Assembly: GCA_963922205.1 (NCBI GenBank)
Contig: CAWUHX010000218.1
Span: 434,001-498,000 of the forward strand
Reading direction: 5' to 3'
Origin: Romanomermis culicivorax
Taxonomy: Eukaryota; Nematoda; Enoplea; Mermithida; Mermithidae
DNA length: 64,000 nucleotides
Shown: positions 44,945 through 56,569 of the stretch, piece after piece
Layout: every line of letters begins with the position of its first letter
Numbering within the stretch: the stretch's first letter is position 1
Program-made: the position numbers and the translations under genes
Notes under the pieces: generated by a model
Seen by the model: the letters and a program-made list of their open reading frames with translations, nothing else
Told to the model about the DNA's origin: nothing
The model's database searches: none

Positions 44945-45276
44945 TAAAAAATTAAGCTATATTGTGCACAAAAGCTTCCTCATAGATTGATATCGACCAG
45001 TTTATCATGTAAATCGAATAGATTTTAATAAATTTGTACACAAATCAGGATAATTATGAAAATATAAACTGTATGCAATGTGCCAGGCTGAATAGGTAAC
45101 AGCTGACAAATGTGCAATCTGATCCGCAAGATGAGAATATCAATAAAAAATTAGTAAGATGAGATATACTGTACTTTTCGTACGGCTAATAGTAGGTCTT
45201 ATATAGCAGGCACTATTAACAGTATACTGCAAATATAAAATATTATATTCGCCGTATCCGGCTAATAGACGCTGCC
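44887..45276. repeat. MULE right terminal inverted repeat
   Basis: Inverse of 42042-42430. Its inner edge overlaps the first codons of the N-terminal transposase segment (44944 leftwards). Confidence 0.9.
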
Positions 45277-45455
45277 TTCATTTTCACATCATATTCTATA
45301 TTTCGATACGATCGAATAGAGGACTGTAAAGTGGAGAAGAATTGAACAAAAGGGAAATTTCGTCGTTCATCACTGTCTTTTGAAGCTTTCATTGAACATG
45401 GTATCCCGCAATCCAAAGAAGAACTATAAGCGACCTTTCAATTTGGTATGACAAT

Positions 45456-46299
45456 CTGGCTTTTTTTGCAGGCAGCAACCAAATTTCGGGCTGTGCAAGC
45501 AATTTTTTTCTGCCAAGTTGCACAGTGCAACTCGAGGTCTGCGTCTGACTGCCTTTTGATTAGGTTATAGGCCTTTCTGTCCGGAGATGCATTTTTATGC
45601 GTTATAAAATAGAAAAAAGTGAAAATTTTTCGGCGCTTCGTGCCGGGTTTTAATTCATTTATAATTTGTTATATTATTTTAGTGCGCAGTTAGAAAATGT
45701 TCTAGTTGGTGCTTATAGGTCCTAATTATCAACATATTATGGATAAATATTTGATATTCTATTGTTTTTGACGAATTTGATGAAAACTAACATTTTTCTC
45801 GGTCATTTTCCCAAACTTTTTTTGCGATCTTCATAAAAACTTTGACTTTCCTGTAACTAAAACATTTTGAGTGCGAGGCAGTGCTAGAAATTCTTGCCGG
45901 TTGAAAGATCAAAATTGCCTAATTTTAGTTTGTCCGACTGAAAATTCATTAAATTCACTGAGAGATCAAACCCTCTGTCTGGGAAATAAAAGATAGAAAG
46001 ATTCATTTTCCAGCGTTCTAGAATATTGCAATTCGGAAAAAATTTTCGGCGCTGCGCGCCGAACACATTACTCTAGTCTAATCATATTAATCTTTTCATT
46101 TTCTCTCCAAAATTGGGTTTTAAATGCCTACAACCGACGCGGATCGAATCAAATACAAGAAAACTAACTTGCCATAGTTTTTCCGCCAAATTCAAGCAAA
46201 TTTTTCAATTTTAGAGTGAGCAACCAAAAATTTATCTGTGCAACCAAAATTTTTTCCCAAGTTGCACATTGCAACCTGGCCTGTGCTAAAAAAACCCTG
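45456..46299. mobile_element. E1: hAT-like MITE with GTTGCAC/GTGCAAC ends and CGGCGC core, 844 bp
   Basis: It starts CTGGCTTTTTTTGCAGG and ends CTGTGCTAAAAAAACCCTG, with exact duplication ATGACAAT at 45448-45455 and 46300-46307. End words are AAGTTGCACAGTGCAAC and CAAGTTGCACATTGCAACC. Core palindromes are near 45628 (CGGCGCTTCGTGCCG) and 46046 (CGGCGCTGCGCGCCG). Confidence 0.9.
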
Positions 46300-46518
46300 A
46301 TGACAATTGACAATTCTAAACCAGCGTTTTTTTTGTGCACGGACATTTGTGCCAATGGGCACAAGAGGCCAAAAAAATTTGTGCCACTGGCCCAAATTTT
46401 TTTTTCTGCCAGAAACATACTAAAAACTGCGGAAAGGTTTCAGGCTAACCTAATTGAAGCTACGTTTAAATTTAACGCATTAATTTTTTGAAGAAATCGT
46501 GCCCAACCTATTTTTCAG

Positions 46519-46906
46519 CATACATGTAATTGGGAAGTGAGTGCTACCCCCCAGAAATCGTCGACCATATGGCTAGCCATTGGGCGACCGCCCCTCCCCG
46601 GAATGGGTAGCCCTAGGGACCCCCTTACTTTTCGTCGTAAAAATGTCAATTTTTTGATGAAAAATGTCAATTTTTGAACAAAAAATGGTCAAAAACGTCA
46701 ATTTTCCCGGCGCTTCGCGCCATAAATACATTTTTTGTCATTTTTTAAACAAATTACTATTTTTGAATTGTTTTTTTTTTCGTGAAAAAATCGAATTTTT
46801 CTTCTTTCAGGGACCCCTCCCCGCCCCCCAAAAAAAATTTTGGGAATTACTGACCCCGGCCTGAAAAAAGTGGCTCAACCCCACTCAGGGCTCCGTTACA
46901 TGTATG
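46519..46906. mobile_element. X1: X-family MITE, 388 bp
   Basis: CATACATGTAATTGGG … CGTTACATGTATG with exact duplication TTTTTCAG at 46511-46518 and 46907-46914. It contains repeated AATGTCAATTTTT words and half of the shared core (CCCGGCGCTTCGCGCC near 46706). Confidence 0.92.
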
Positions 46907-47316
46907 TTTTTCAGCTAACCTTGTAAGTGAGATGAGAAAAAAACTGCACAAGAAAATGGTTCACAACGACTCAAAAAGAAATGGAATGCTGAGAAAATTT
47001 GAATATAATTTTAGAATTCTTCAACTGATTCAATTTTCGACTAAGAATATCTATTCTAACAACAATCTAAAGATTAGAAAAAATAAAATCGAAAATTGCG
47101 TAAATTTTTGGGCGAAACATCGTATGCCAACAATACCGATTTTCTATTTGAATCAATCAAACACAAAAAGTAAGCATTTCAGTTTTATATCCCAATCTGA
47201 CTGAATGAACAGAAAATATTCAGAATTTCTTCTGATTAAGTCATTGACAGCCTATAAAGTTTGCTGCAACGATACTATTTGAAGAGAACTCGTTCGCTTT
47301 GCGCTCGGGTCCAATA

Positions 47317-47899
47317 TGTCGTGCGTGAGAAATTGAGAGTAGACGACGGAACGCAGTTAAGAATTTAGCTGTGTAGCTTGACGATTTATCGCGCGTTTTA
47401 GAAGAGACGTACGGAACGTAGAAGAGCATGCGGAACCCTTTAGACGAAACACTCGGAGTGTTTTACGAAATCAACGCAACGATAGTTGAACGCAGGAGAT
47501 TGACGGGCTCGTAGAGAGCGCTGTGTCAATTATCCAGGGATCTTCACTCAGGTCGTCAAAGGTTTTTGGATGCCGAAACTCGCGCCGTACTAACTTAATC
47601 GCTTAGGAGTTTCACTCGCTTACTCAAACTATTTTCCAAATAGTTTGACTCAACTTAGAACACACTTTTCACACGATTTACTAATGTACAAAATAGCCGC
47701 CTCACACTTTTCAGACAAAACACAAAACACAACCGTTTGGCTACAGTACAACCGAATCTAATGAAAAACATTTTCATAATTTCTTCACATCGTAGCCACG
47801 CCTCTTCGCGGGTCTTGTCACGATCTTTTCCTTCGAACTTGCCGATCTTTTTTCAAAAACAACACGAGCTTTACAAATACGCCAAATCGCTCCACAACA
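47317..47899 (-). repeat. 3' LTR of the gypsy element (583 bp)
   Basis: Partner of 58814-59396. It adjoins the polypurine tract on its inner side. Roughly 97 percent identical to the 5' LTR by hand count. Confidence 0.95.
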
Positions 47900-47913
47900 C
47901 TCCTCCCCCTTTC
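47900..47913 (-). promoter_or_regulatory. Polypurine tract
   Basis: On the minus strand GAAAGGGGGAGGAG directly abuts the start of the 3' LTR, the expected place for the plus-strand primer. Confidence 0.9.
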
Positions 47914-48245
47914 GATGTAAATCGCCTCAAGCGATTCCGACGTGTCGTGGTGAGTTGACGTTTTGATCGTATGAGAGCGTTTAGCTCGTTTTTTGGCAAG
48001 CTTCCTTCGACGGTTTGTCTTTCTCGTTTTATACGCTGCGGCACATACTACACAAACAAAGAAAATTCAAACAATGTTATCACAAAAAATGTTACAGCAC
48101 AAAGTGATGAGCAACTGAAAACTAGTATTTCACACTGAGAAATTTAAAATTTTAGAGATTTGAAAGAAAAGATTCTAGTGGAAAAAGAATAAACTAGTGA
48201 AAGAAAAGAGATGCATTTAGCATCATGATACTTATCCATTTCCAC

Positions 48246-50819
48246 TCATTTCCGCGGAAATCCACGACCTTTAGGCAAAACTTTGGTCGGGGTTTTGCTC
48301 CCTTTCAGAATACCCGGTGGGGGCATCTGTATCGATTGACTTGTAGTCGGCGCACGTGGGGCCAAAGCTCGTTGTGCGGCTCCCAATGATGTTCGAACTC
48401 CAACCACCGATGGTTGAGTTGTCGCGGTCGTTGTCATAGTGATGATCGGAGCCGGTGTCATTTGATACTTTTGCGGTACGGCTGCTTTTGCCATTATCAT
48501 TGCGTCTTTCTTTTTCTTTTCCTCGGCTTGTTTGTCCATTTCGATTTGATATTCGCAATGAATGTCTCGGATGGTGGCCTTTCTTTCTTCAGTCGCCGGA
48601 TAATTCGGGGCTCGCGTATTGGTCAGGCATTGCAAAATGTAGCGTAGAGCCATCGAATATGAATTATCAGTTGTTTTGTAGTCGTAGGCCTGTCTGGCAT
48701 GGAAGAGGAACAGCGTGAGCTGTGTTATAACGATTGCGTTTTCGGCGCCGTAATACTTGTAGTAATCGCACATCCAGCTTAGAAGAACTGCAGTGAGTTC
48801 TTCTGTGTAATGCGGATCTCGTCACAAATATCGTGCTTGGAAATAGTCAGGGAAGTCCTGAGCTATTTGTTGCGAAGCCGCGGTAGCTTGACGTAAAATG
48901 ACGGGATCAAAATCCAAATGGGCACAATTGAAGTAATTAATGATAATTGCTTCATCGGTCGTTCTCGGTTGGATTAGGGCCGTAATAGGCGCAGTAGGTA
49001 CGCTGGGGTACCGTTGTTCGAGCGGTGTACGCGGTCTATCGTGTCGTCGGTACGGAACTTTATATTCTCGGACGGTTCGTTGTGGTTTTTGTTGTTCGCT
49101 AGCCATTTCCGCTTGCTGCGACGTTGTTGGTTCGTCAATCATCGGCTCGGAGTCGGCCGTCGGAGGCTGTTGGCTCTCTAGTTGTTCTTTTCGCAGTTCA
49201 TCTCGCTTCAAAGCACTGGCCCATTCGATTCTCTTTTGTCGATCCTTCGATTCACTAGGATGTTCTCGTCTATAGTCGCGATCTCGGTGAAATTTTCTAG
49301 GACGCTCGTTCGACGCGTATTCACTATGTCGATATTTTCGACTATCATAATCGTCGCTTTCTTTTCGGGCAGTAGACCGCGAAGGTCGTTCTTGTGATCG
49401 CGAATAGGTTTCCTTTTGTTCTCTACTTCGGGTATCTTCCCGCGAATCGCGTCATTTTTTAGCTGGGGGCACGTAATTAGGATCTTCTGGATGAGTGTCC
49501 AGATAATCCTGTATTGTGTGCAACTGTCTATCAATAGCATTTCGTCTGCGAAACAGTGAAAACTGATACACTCTGACGTTGCGAATGGGTTCACCGTGTT
49601 CGTCGCAGAGTCGATCGTCTTTTACCTCCAAAATAGGAGTGGTGGTTTCGGTACTGATAGGGGTAGAGGTGTCTTCCTCGTTTTTCTTCGGTATTCAGTA
49701 TCGCGTAGGTACTATTTTCGGACGTACCATTTTCGTATCTTCTTCTTCTACGTCATCCATTCGAGAGATATCGTACATCCAAGTGGTTTTCACCAGCGCG
49801 GCTTTCTCTTGTATATTTTGATTTTTTATCCCTTCCGATTCCAATTCGAATGTACTGTACGATAGGTTTTTGGATAACGGAGTTAACGAGGATGTGGTTT
49901 TAGTCGTCCTCATAGGAGCAGTAGTATCAGCTGTAGATACGTCTTCTTCTTCGCTTTCGATTTGTATAACGTCGGTTTCGGTTGGTAGTTCCGTTTTTAC
50001 CGTGAACGATTCTTCGGCGGTTTGTTTGAGCAACGAATTGATGGCCATCGCCGTTTCTGTGTTGAATTCGGTATCCGCGGTAGATTGTGTAGGAGCCTGT
50101 GTAGGCATTTTCGTCGGACTTTCTCCCGTCAATATAGCAGTTGGAAGTACGGGTAAATTCGAACTCATTGTTAAAATATGGCTCGGTGGAAAACAAATGA
50201 GTTGTTCACATTTTCTCGACGTCAAAATCGGTGAATTGTATGAAAAATAGTACTAGGGATTTTCCCTATACTTCTTTTTCGTTACGAGATCAGTTTCGCT
50301 GGAGACAGGAAAGCTGTCGTTTCTGAACACAATGGGGCGCATAAAATATCTATTCGCATGTACCGGTCGTTTATTGTCGCTGAGACTCTTTTCGTTGTAT
50401 GGTAGGCGATTAGCCCATTCCATCAGTTCGAATTCGAACGTTCCGTCTCGTTTCACCCAATTTTGTTCGCATATGAGATCAATGTCGATACTGTCGCTTT
50501 TCGATAACAGTTTCGAAATCTCATTTTTGATTATGGCTCGCAATTCCATTTCGGAATGTGGGGAGCAGACATGCGCGACTAGAGGCATAGTTCCGCGAAC
50601 GGCGTTCATCCATTGATAGTGATTTAGAAGCATGTAGAGCGGCGTTAGAGCCGGCTTTTTGGCGATCTGATGATCGTATTTTATTTCGTAGATCGGCCAC
50701 GTTTCGGGAGGACCGTAGGTCGTAAACGGATCGTTCACGACTAGATTGAAGTTCATTTGCTTCGCTTCGTCGCTTGTCACCATGTTTTGATCTATTTCGG
50801 ACAGAAATAGTAACGACAT
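48246..50819 (-). pseudogene. Second accessory frame of the gypsy element, 858 codons with four stops, RS/RD-rich
   Basis: One frame runs from ATG 50819 to the stop at 48246, broken by TAG at 50253, TGA at 49695, TGA at 49452 and TGA at 48822. Its upstream part overlaps the exonuclease ORF end in another frame. Parts: an N-terminal globular segment (YEIKYDHQIAKKPALTPLYM), a serine/threonine/acid-rich part with [10 protein letters not shown], a segment ending DTHPEDPNYVPPAKK, a strongly basic stretch with DYDSRKYRHSEYASNERPRK and FHRDRDYRREHPSESKDRQK (like SR/RD-rich RNA-binding proteins), and a C-terminal part with SWMCDYYKYYGAENAIVIT ending in a proline/threonine tail. I recognise no family. 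All four stops fit single C-to-T changes. Confidence 0.6.
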
Positions 50820-50875
50820 AGGAGCGCCAACTTCATGATGAATACTAACTACGTCATTGGAGCGTAAAGCTCGCT

Positions 50876-52039
50876 CTATAACTCTGGCGCATACAGCGGT
50901 GTCGTCGTATGGTTAATTTTTCCGTCGTTGGTCAAAGAAGACGTGTTGTTTTTGCTACCCTTTATCGTCGGTAGTTTCGTAGGGTGCATTTCTAGGCCGA
51001 GTGATTTAGTGGAGTGCTCCACGTTTACGTGATTATATAAGCAGAATCGCATATTCGGAACGTTGTAGTCATAGAATATGATTCGATTCAACGCTAGGAT
51101 TTCATCGCGCATGATCGCATGCAACATACTTTTCAAGAGCGTCGGATCTACGACGCCGAATGCACCCTTTTCGTCGCCTTCGCGGTCGACGTTTGCGCTG
51201 TCATACAGATTTTGCGTAGCGATGTGTATGTATTCGGGTGGTAAGAAATCGTGTGGGAAGATTTGAATATTATCGTATATGCTGTCTACAAAGCCGTAGC
51301 GACCGTACGCTAAAAACATCAGTATCAGATAGTACGCGTCTAGGATCGAATACGTCAAAACTTGTTCGTCGGGTTTGCCTGCTTGGGCGATTCGATCGTT
51401 CGCTTGTGGAAAGTACAACGTATAGCGTTCTACGTCTAGCGCGAACGCATGGGCAACGATTCCTTTCAATTTTTTGTTTTCGGGGCCTAAACCAATCAGA
51501 CGAGCTCTTTCCCACTTTTCCGGTGAGCATTCGATATTTTCTAGTATTATCTGGACGTCAACCAGAATACTAGGCGCGAGCACGTTACAGTGCGTTTTTC
51601 GAGCGTCGGATGAGTAATAGTCACGTCCGTGCATGTCTTTTAGACATTTCCAATCATCGGCTTGATTGAAACCGATTACGATCGTTTTAGGGGCCGATAC
51701 GAATTTGTAAAAGGCCGTCCAATCTTCAGGTGTCGCCGCTAAGGCGTCGAACATTATAGTATATCCAGTTGGGAAACCCAACTGGACAAACCGAGCGACG
51801 TGGGTCGCGTTCTGGTTCACTATATTCATCTTTGTCTTTTTATGTATATATAGCTGATTAGTCGAGATTTTTCCGACGTCGAATCCGACTAGCACGTGGC
51901 CGTGGAAGTTTGGTTTCACATATGCCGATAGGGCGCCTTTCAATTCTCCGCTCTCAACGTATTGAGGATCGCGTAAGACGTTGAGCAGTCTAGCATATAC
52001 CGTCTCAAACCACCGTTCAAATTCCGTGATTCGAATCAT
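50876..52039 (-). CDS. RNase D/EXD2-like (DEDDy) 3'-5' exonuclease-domain protein carried by the gypsy element, 387 aa
   Basis: Intact frame with ATG at 52039. Features of the DEDD exonuclease fold of the RNase D/WRN/EXD2 group: motif [12 protein letters not shown] (D54; the usual D-x-E is D-x-G), then [20 protein letters not shown] (family: 'IQLA....yLi'), motif [17 protein letters not shown] (D128, close to the WRN-type G-D-x-W-K-L-L), [11 protein letters not shown] (D161), [17 protein letters not shown], and motif [19 protein letters not shown] (Y230-x3-D234). Three of the four catalytic acids are visible. There is no signal peptide or membrane segment, so it is not an env. It lies after integrase, within the LTRs, on the same strand. 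The acidic C-terminal 100 residues are not recognised. Activity is uncertain because of the Glu-to-Gly change. Confidence 0.75.
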   Translation of the reverse strand: MIRITEFERWFETVYARLLNVLRDPQYVESGELKGALSAYVKPNFHGHVLVGFDVGKISTNQLYIHKKTKMNIVNQNATHVARFVQLGFPTGYTIMFDALAATPEDWTAFYKFVSAPKTIVIGFNQADDWKCLKDMHGRDYYSSDARKTHCNVLAPSILVDVQIILENIECSPEKWERARLIGLGPENKKLKGIVAHAFALDVERYTLYFPQANDRIAQAGKPDEQVLTYSILDAYYLILMFLAYGRYGFVDSIYDNIQIFPHDFLPPEYIHIATQNLYDSANVDREGDEKGAFGVVDPTLLKSMLHAIMRDEILALNRIIFYDYNVPNMRFCLYNHVNVEHSTKSLGLEMHPTKLPTIKGSKNNTSSLTNDGKINHTTTPLYAPEL

Positions 52040-52182
52040 TCGTTTGATATTGTATTCTAAAAAATATCATAAAATTTCAATTAATTTCTGTGAGATTTAG
52101 TTTCGCGTGGAAACGTCACTCTTTCGAATCGCGGTGTGCAAATCTTCTAGCGAAGTTACCGCGACTCAAGTTTTTATATATA

Positions 52183-52245
52183 TCGGTCCTGGTCGTTAAA
52201 TATCGGTCCTGGTCGTTAAAATATCGGTCCTGGTCGTTAAAATAT
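52183..52245 (-). repeat. Three tandem 20-21-bp units between integrase and the exonuclease ORF
   Basis: On the plus strand TATCGGTCCTGGTCGTTAAA occurs three times in a row. The array lies about 145 bases upstream of the ATG of the exonuclease-like ORF on the coding strand. A regulatory role is only a guess. Confidence 0.9.
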
Positions 52246-52810
52246 TTTTTAAATATTGGCGGCGGATTTATCAGCGATGTGGATATTGCCAATTCTTGCG
52301 ACGTTGTCGCCTCCAATTCGCTCGCCATCAATTTTCTTTATCAACTTTATATTTGAGCAATTTCAAATTGACTTGACCGTTCTCTATCGTTTCAATTTTT
52401 CGAAATGAAAATATAAACCAAAGTATCTTGCTAAAAGATGAAGGTGTAAAGTGGGAAGTTGTTAAACCACGAATTTAAATTTGTAAAGTTTAAAAATGTA
52501 AAGTTCAGATTGGGTGGGGCCAGAGGAAGATTTTCCTACAGCGCGCGCTTTCTACTCATTTTTTTTTCTGCGCAACTACTTATGGAAGGTCAATTTATTC
52601 GAAATGGATGTGAATAGATACAAAATTACACAATAATATCACACACATTCCTTTCACTCATTCCACATAGAATCTGTATGAGCGCGTTAAGCGCGTTTTG
52701 AATATCGGAAACTTTATACTCATCGCTTTGCTCACGATCATAAAATAGTTAGAATTTATTTAACAAAATTAAAAATTAGTGTTAGTTCAAATATATCAAA
52801 ATTAACAATT

Positions 52811-54177
52811 TTAATTTTTGTGAAGTTTCGGAGGACGGTTGTCTTCCGTTTCTAGAATTGCCGATGCCGTGCGAGGCATGTATGGCTTTACACGAGAAAG
52901 TGAGACTTTCTGAGATTGTCTGGGACAATCTAGACTATCGATCGTTATGACGTTTTTCGAAATTTCGGAATTTCCGACCACTACGAAGGGTCCGATATAG
53001 TCTTTGTCGATTTTAGTCGATTTTTTGTTGTTAATCAACAGTATGAGATCGTTTAGATCATATTTCTGCGCTTTCGCTTTCTTATCGAAGTATCGTTTAT
53101 GCGATTCGGACGCGTTTTTTAAGTTTTCGGAAACTTCATTATATAACGTTAGTTGCGCTTGCGTGAAGATATACTGATATGCATCGTAGTTTAACGGTAG
53201 TGTAAGACTTTTAGCGCAGTCGAAATCTATAGCAATTCTGGGTTCGTACCCTCGCAAAAGTCGAAATAGAGAAAAGTGAGTAGCTGTGTGAGGAACAGCG
53301 TTGTAGGCGAATGTCGCGAAAGGTGAATATCGTTCCCAATTATCAGGGTCTTCAGCGGTGAATTTTTTGAGTTGCGAAATCAACGTTTGATTGAATCTTT
53401 CGACCATTCCGTTACATTGTGGATGATACGCAGTGGTGTTGATTTTCTGAACTTTTAGAAGTTTCGCGATGTCTTTCATCAAGTTTGAAGTGAATCCTGA
53501 ACCCTGATCTGATAGTAGATGTTTCGGGCTGCCATGAACCAAAACTACGTTGTTTACAAAACTTGGGACTATAGTGGCTGCTTTTTGATCCGGAATCGAA
53601 TGAGCGCTTACCCATTTAGTGAAGTAGTCTTGAAATACGATGACGTATGATCTTTTCTCACCCAGAGGGGATATGTTTACTATGTCAGTCGCGACAATTT
53701 CAAATGGATATTTCGGTTGAATCGGCATCAATGTAGGAGGTTTCGGCAACTGAGAAGTTGTTTGTTGACATGTTTTACACGTTTTGATCCACTTTATTAT
53801 CGATTCTTCCATTTTCGGCCACCAGAAATGCTGACAATCATCGCTGTAGTGCGTCTATGACCTTGATGGCTCAAAATCTTTGCGCCATGAAATTGATACA
53901 AAACACTTTCAATCAAAGTAGTCGGAACTACTATCGCGGAAGCTGTGTTAGCTTGTTTCAATGTTCGGTACACTATTTCGTTTTCGGTATGAAAAGCAGA
54001 TGAAATCGTAGAGATTTGGTTTTGTTCCAGAACTTTTACCAGCTTCGCGATGTACGGGTCTTTTCTTTGAGCTTCTCTGATTTCTTCCGGCGATTCTATA
54101 GTTACTAGCCATTTCTCAGGCTGTTGAAAATCTTCTTCGAAGTTCGGCACTTTATTTCTTTCTTCTTTTTGTGTCAT
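52811..54177 (-). pseudogene. pol: Integrase, one frameshift
   Basis: The H-H-C-C finger starts in [15 protein letters not shown] (about 53900) and ends with CKTCQQ. A one-base frame change near 53850 splits it. The catalytic core in the 333-codon frame has D43 (VATDIVN), D102 (LLSDQGS) and E138 (MVERFNQ), spacing D-D35-E. A basic C-terminal region ends with [11 protein letters not shown]. No chromodomain was recognised. Confidence 0.93.
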
Positions 54178-55692
54178 TGATCTTGTTATGGCGGCTGCGA
54201 CAGTCTTTTTTCTTTCGCCAAACGTCGATCTGAATATTTCATTCGTTACTTCTTCGCTAGTCTTTGACTTTACTTTAGCGCGAGGCTCATTTCCTGATAG
54301 AAAATCAGCACAAGCATTTTCTTTGCCTTTTACATATTCAACGCGATAGTCATAGTCTTGAAGTTTTATTGCGAAGTTTTGAAGTCGCGAATTTGGATGT
54401 TTTTCTTCTTTGATCCATTGTGAAGGTTTATGATCAGTTCTGACCGTTACTTTTTGACCGTAGACATAGTGTCTGTACCATCGGAAAGCATCTACAATTG
54501 TGAGACATTCCCGCTCAGTTGTACTGTATCGAGTTTCTACGTCAGACAGAACTCTACTGTTGTAAGCAATGACCTATTGATCATTTTCGTTTTCTTGATA
54601 CAAAATCGCACCGATAGCAGTTGTGCTAGCATCAGTTTGTATGATGAATTTCGATTTTTCGTCGTTATAGACAGGATATCGCAAAAAAGGAGTCGAGGTT
54701 AGAGATGTTTTAATCTCGTTAAAAGCTGTACGATGTTCTTCGCTTATTTCATATTTTGCATTTTTTTGTAGTAGTTGATAGAGCGGTCGCGAAAGAGTGG
54801 CAAGATTCGGTATGAATTGTCTACACCATTGGACAAGGCCCAAAAAACTTTGAAGATCTTTTACCGTTTTTGGCATTTCATAGTTTATGATCGCGGAGAC
54901 CTTTTCGGGATCGGGCGAGATTCCATTTTCACTTAGCAAGTGACCAAGAAATTTTTCTTGTTTCAGTACGAAATCGCATTTATCTGGTCTTAGCGTTAGA
55001 TTCGCGTCACGGAGAGCATCAAAGATCAGTTGGATATGTGCTAGATGATCGTTATACGTTTGCGAAAAAACTATGATATCGTCAATATAGACCAAACAGA
55101 TTTTCCAGATGTATGGATGCAGGATCCATTCCATAAGTCTTTGAAATTCAGCAGGAGCATTTTTCAAACCAAAAGGTAGAACTTTGAATCGAAACAAGCC
55201 TTCTTGACTGACGAAAGTAGTTTTATCGCGTGAAGCGATGTCTAAAGGGATTTGCCAATACCCTGCTTTCAAGTCTAGAGTTGAGAAAAATCGTGCATTG
55301 CCTAAAGCATCTAGATAGTCATCGATTCTCAGGATCGGAAACTTATCGCTAGGAGTAACTTCATTTATACCTCTATAATCAACAACAGGTCGCCAACTTC
55401 CATCTTTTTTGGTTACCAGAAACATAGGTGCAGCCCACGGTGATCCCGAAGGTTCTATGAGGCCTTTTTCCAGCATTTCTTGAATTTTCTGAGGAACCAT
55501 TGGTCTTTGCTCAATCAACGCACAATAGTAGTGTTTTGCGACTGGTTTTGCGTCACTGGTATCTATAGGGACCGTTAACTCACGAGTGAGAATAGGCTGA
55601 TCTCCAGGGAGACTGAAAACATCGCGATACTGCTTGAAGACTTCGATAGTGATTTTTCTATCTTCATCATGGATATTCGACTTTTCGGTCAT
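54178..55692 (-). pseudogene. pol: Reverse transcriptase and RNase H, one in-frame stop
   Basis: RT residues: FSTLDLKAGYWQIPL (first Asp, residue 140), LPFGLKNAPAEFQRLM, and the catalytic YIDD at 202-205, then a thumb region with FLGHLLSENGI and LQSFLGLVQWCRQFIP. RNase H follows with TDAST, TTERECL, RTDHKP and ADFLS, so all four acidic positions are visible. A TAG at 54574-54576 separates RT from most of RNase H; before decay it was probably CAG. Overall pattern is Ty3/gypsy. Confidence 0.95.
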
Positions 55693-56569
55693 TTGAGAGT
55701 GTGTTGAAGTTTTTCTTCTTCCGACATAGTTGACTGATCTTTAACCAACCTTGCTGGCTCATAGTCTTCTTCATGATCCCTTAGCGACGCCACGGTCATT
55801 TTCGATCCTTCAAGTTTGAATTTAACCTCGGCAATGAGCTGGTTAGGTTGTAGGTGGATACCGTTTGCACTATTATTGACGAATAATAGTGGACATTTTC
55901 CTTCAGTTATGTTGATTATCGCAAGTTCGATCGGATATTCGCAGTTTTCTTTTTCGAAGTTCACGGGTTGAACTATGATGCTTTTGAAGCTTTCGTTTGT
56001 GAAAGGGAAGATTTTCCCGTTAACCCAGGTCTGACAATTCGGTTCTACGTAGCATGACGAGATATTCTGTAGAGTCCCGTAGAAGTATTTGAAAATACTT
56101 CATCGTAGGGCGCTTTTTCGATCGGTTTCAAAGCTAGGTTTAGTTCTTGCTGAACATCTCCGATTCTGATGAAATTTTCGCGAAAGTTTATTACGGCTCG
56201 AACGCTCGGATGCACTAGGAAATCAGTTCCTAGGAGGCATTGCTCTCCTATAGTAGGTAGAACCCAGCATCATACTAGATGCGTTCCGAAAGATGAACTG
56301 ATTTTGAAGATTATTGGACCTCGGGCATCGACGATAGCACTATCGGCTACTTTTATTTGCGCGGATGTTTCTAACGTATCATAGTCAATCCCCAAAGAGC
56401 GTTGAGCTAGACATGAGGAAATGACTGAACACTGAGCACCGGTATCAATTAACGCTTTCGTTTTGGTTTTTCCGATTTCGGCATCGATATGAAAAGCATG
56501 AGTAGGAGCGTATAAGCTCAGAAGTTTGATATCTTTTTGCGAACATTCTTCGATTCGACACACGCTAGA
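55689..56569 (-). pseudogene. pro: Retropepsin-like protease and linker to RT
   Basis: The active-site motif is in KALIDTGAQCSVIS (D-T-G) near 56440, followed after a TGA (56270) by GEQCLLGTDFL, the usual flap/second conserved block of gypsy proteases. A frameshift lies near 56100. The last segment (55964-55689) ends with TGA overlapping the ATG of the RT frame (ATGA), so a further frame change is needed to reach RT. Whether that last overlap is natural recoding or decay cannot be told from one copy. Confidence 0.85.

Larger units (their letters stand above)
42042..45276 (-). mobile_element. MULE-type DNA transposon, 3235 bp, with long TIRs
   Basis: The 9-bp duplication TTCATTTTC is at 42033-42041 and 45277-45285. 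Ends are GGCAGAGTCTATTAGCCGGA and the inverse of GGCAGCGTCTATTAGCCGGA. Inverted repeats extend about 390 bp on each side (42042-42430 and 44887-45276). The single internal gene on the minus strand encodes a MULE/ZSWIM-like transposase with several frameshifts. A 9-bp duplication and long TIRs are hallmarks of Mutator-like elements. Confidence 0.93.

Noticed and set aside
48940-49275. Plus-strand frames opposite the gypsy accessory region
   Set aside because: They are shadows of the minus-strand 858-codon frame. The serine/arginine-rich bias is caused by the opposite strand.
48246-52039. Retroviral-type env
   Set aside because: It is in the right position, but no signal peptide, fusion peptide, furin site or C-terminal membrane segment is visible in either accessory frame.
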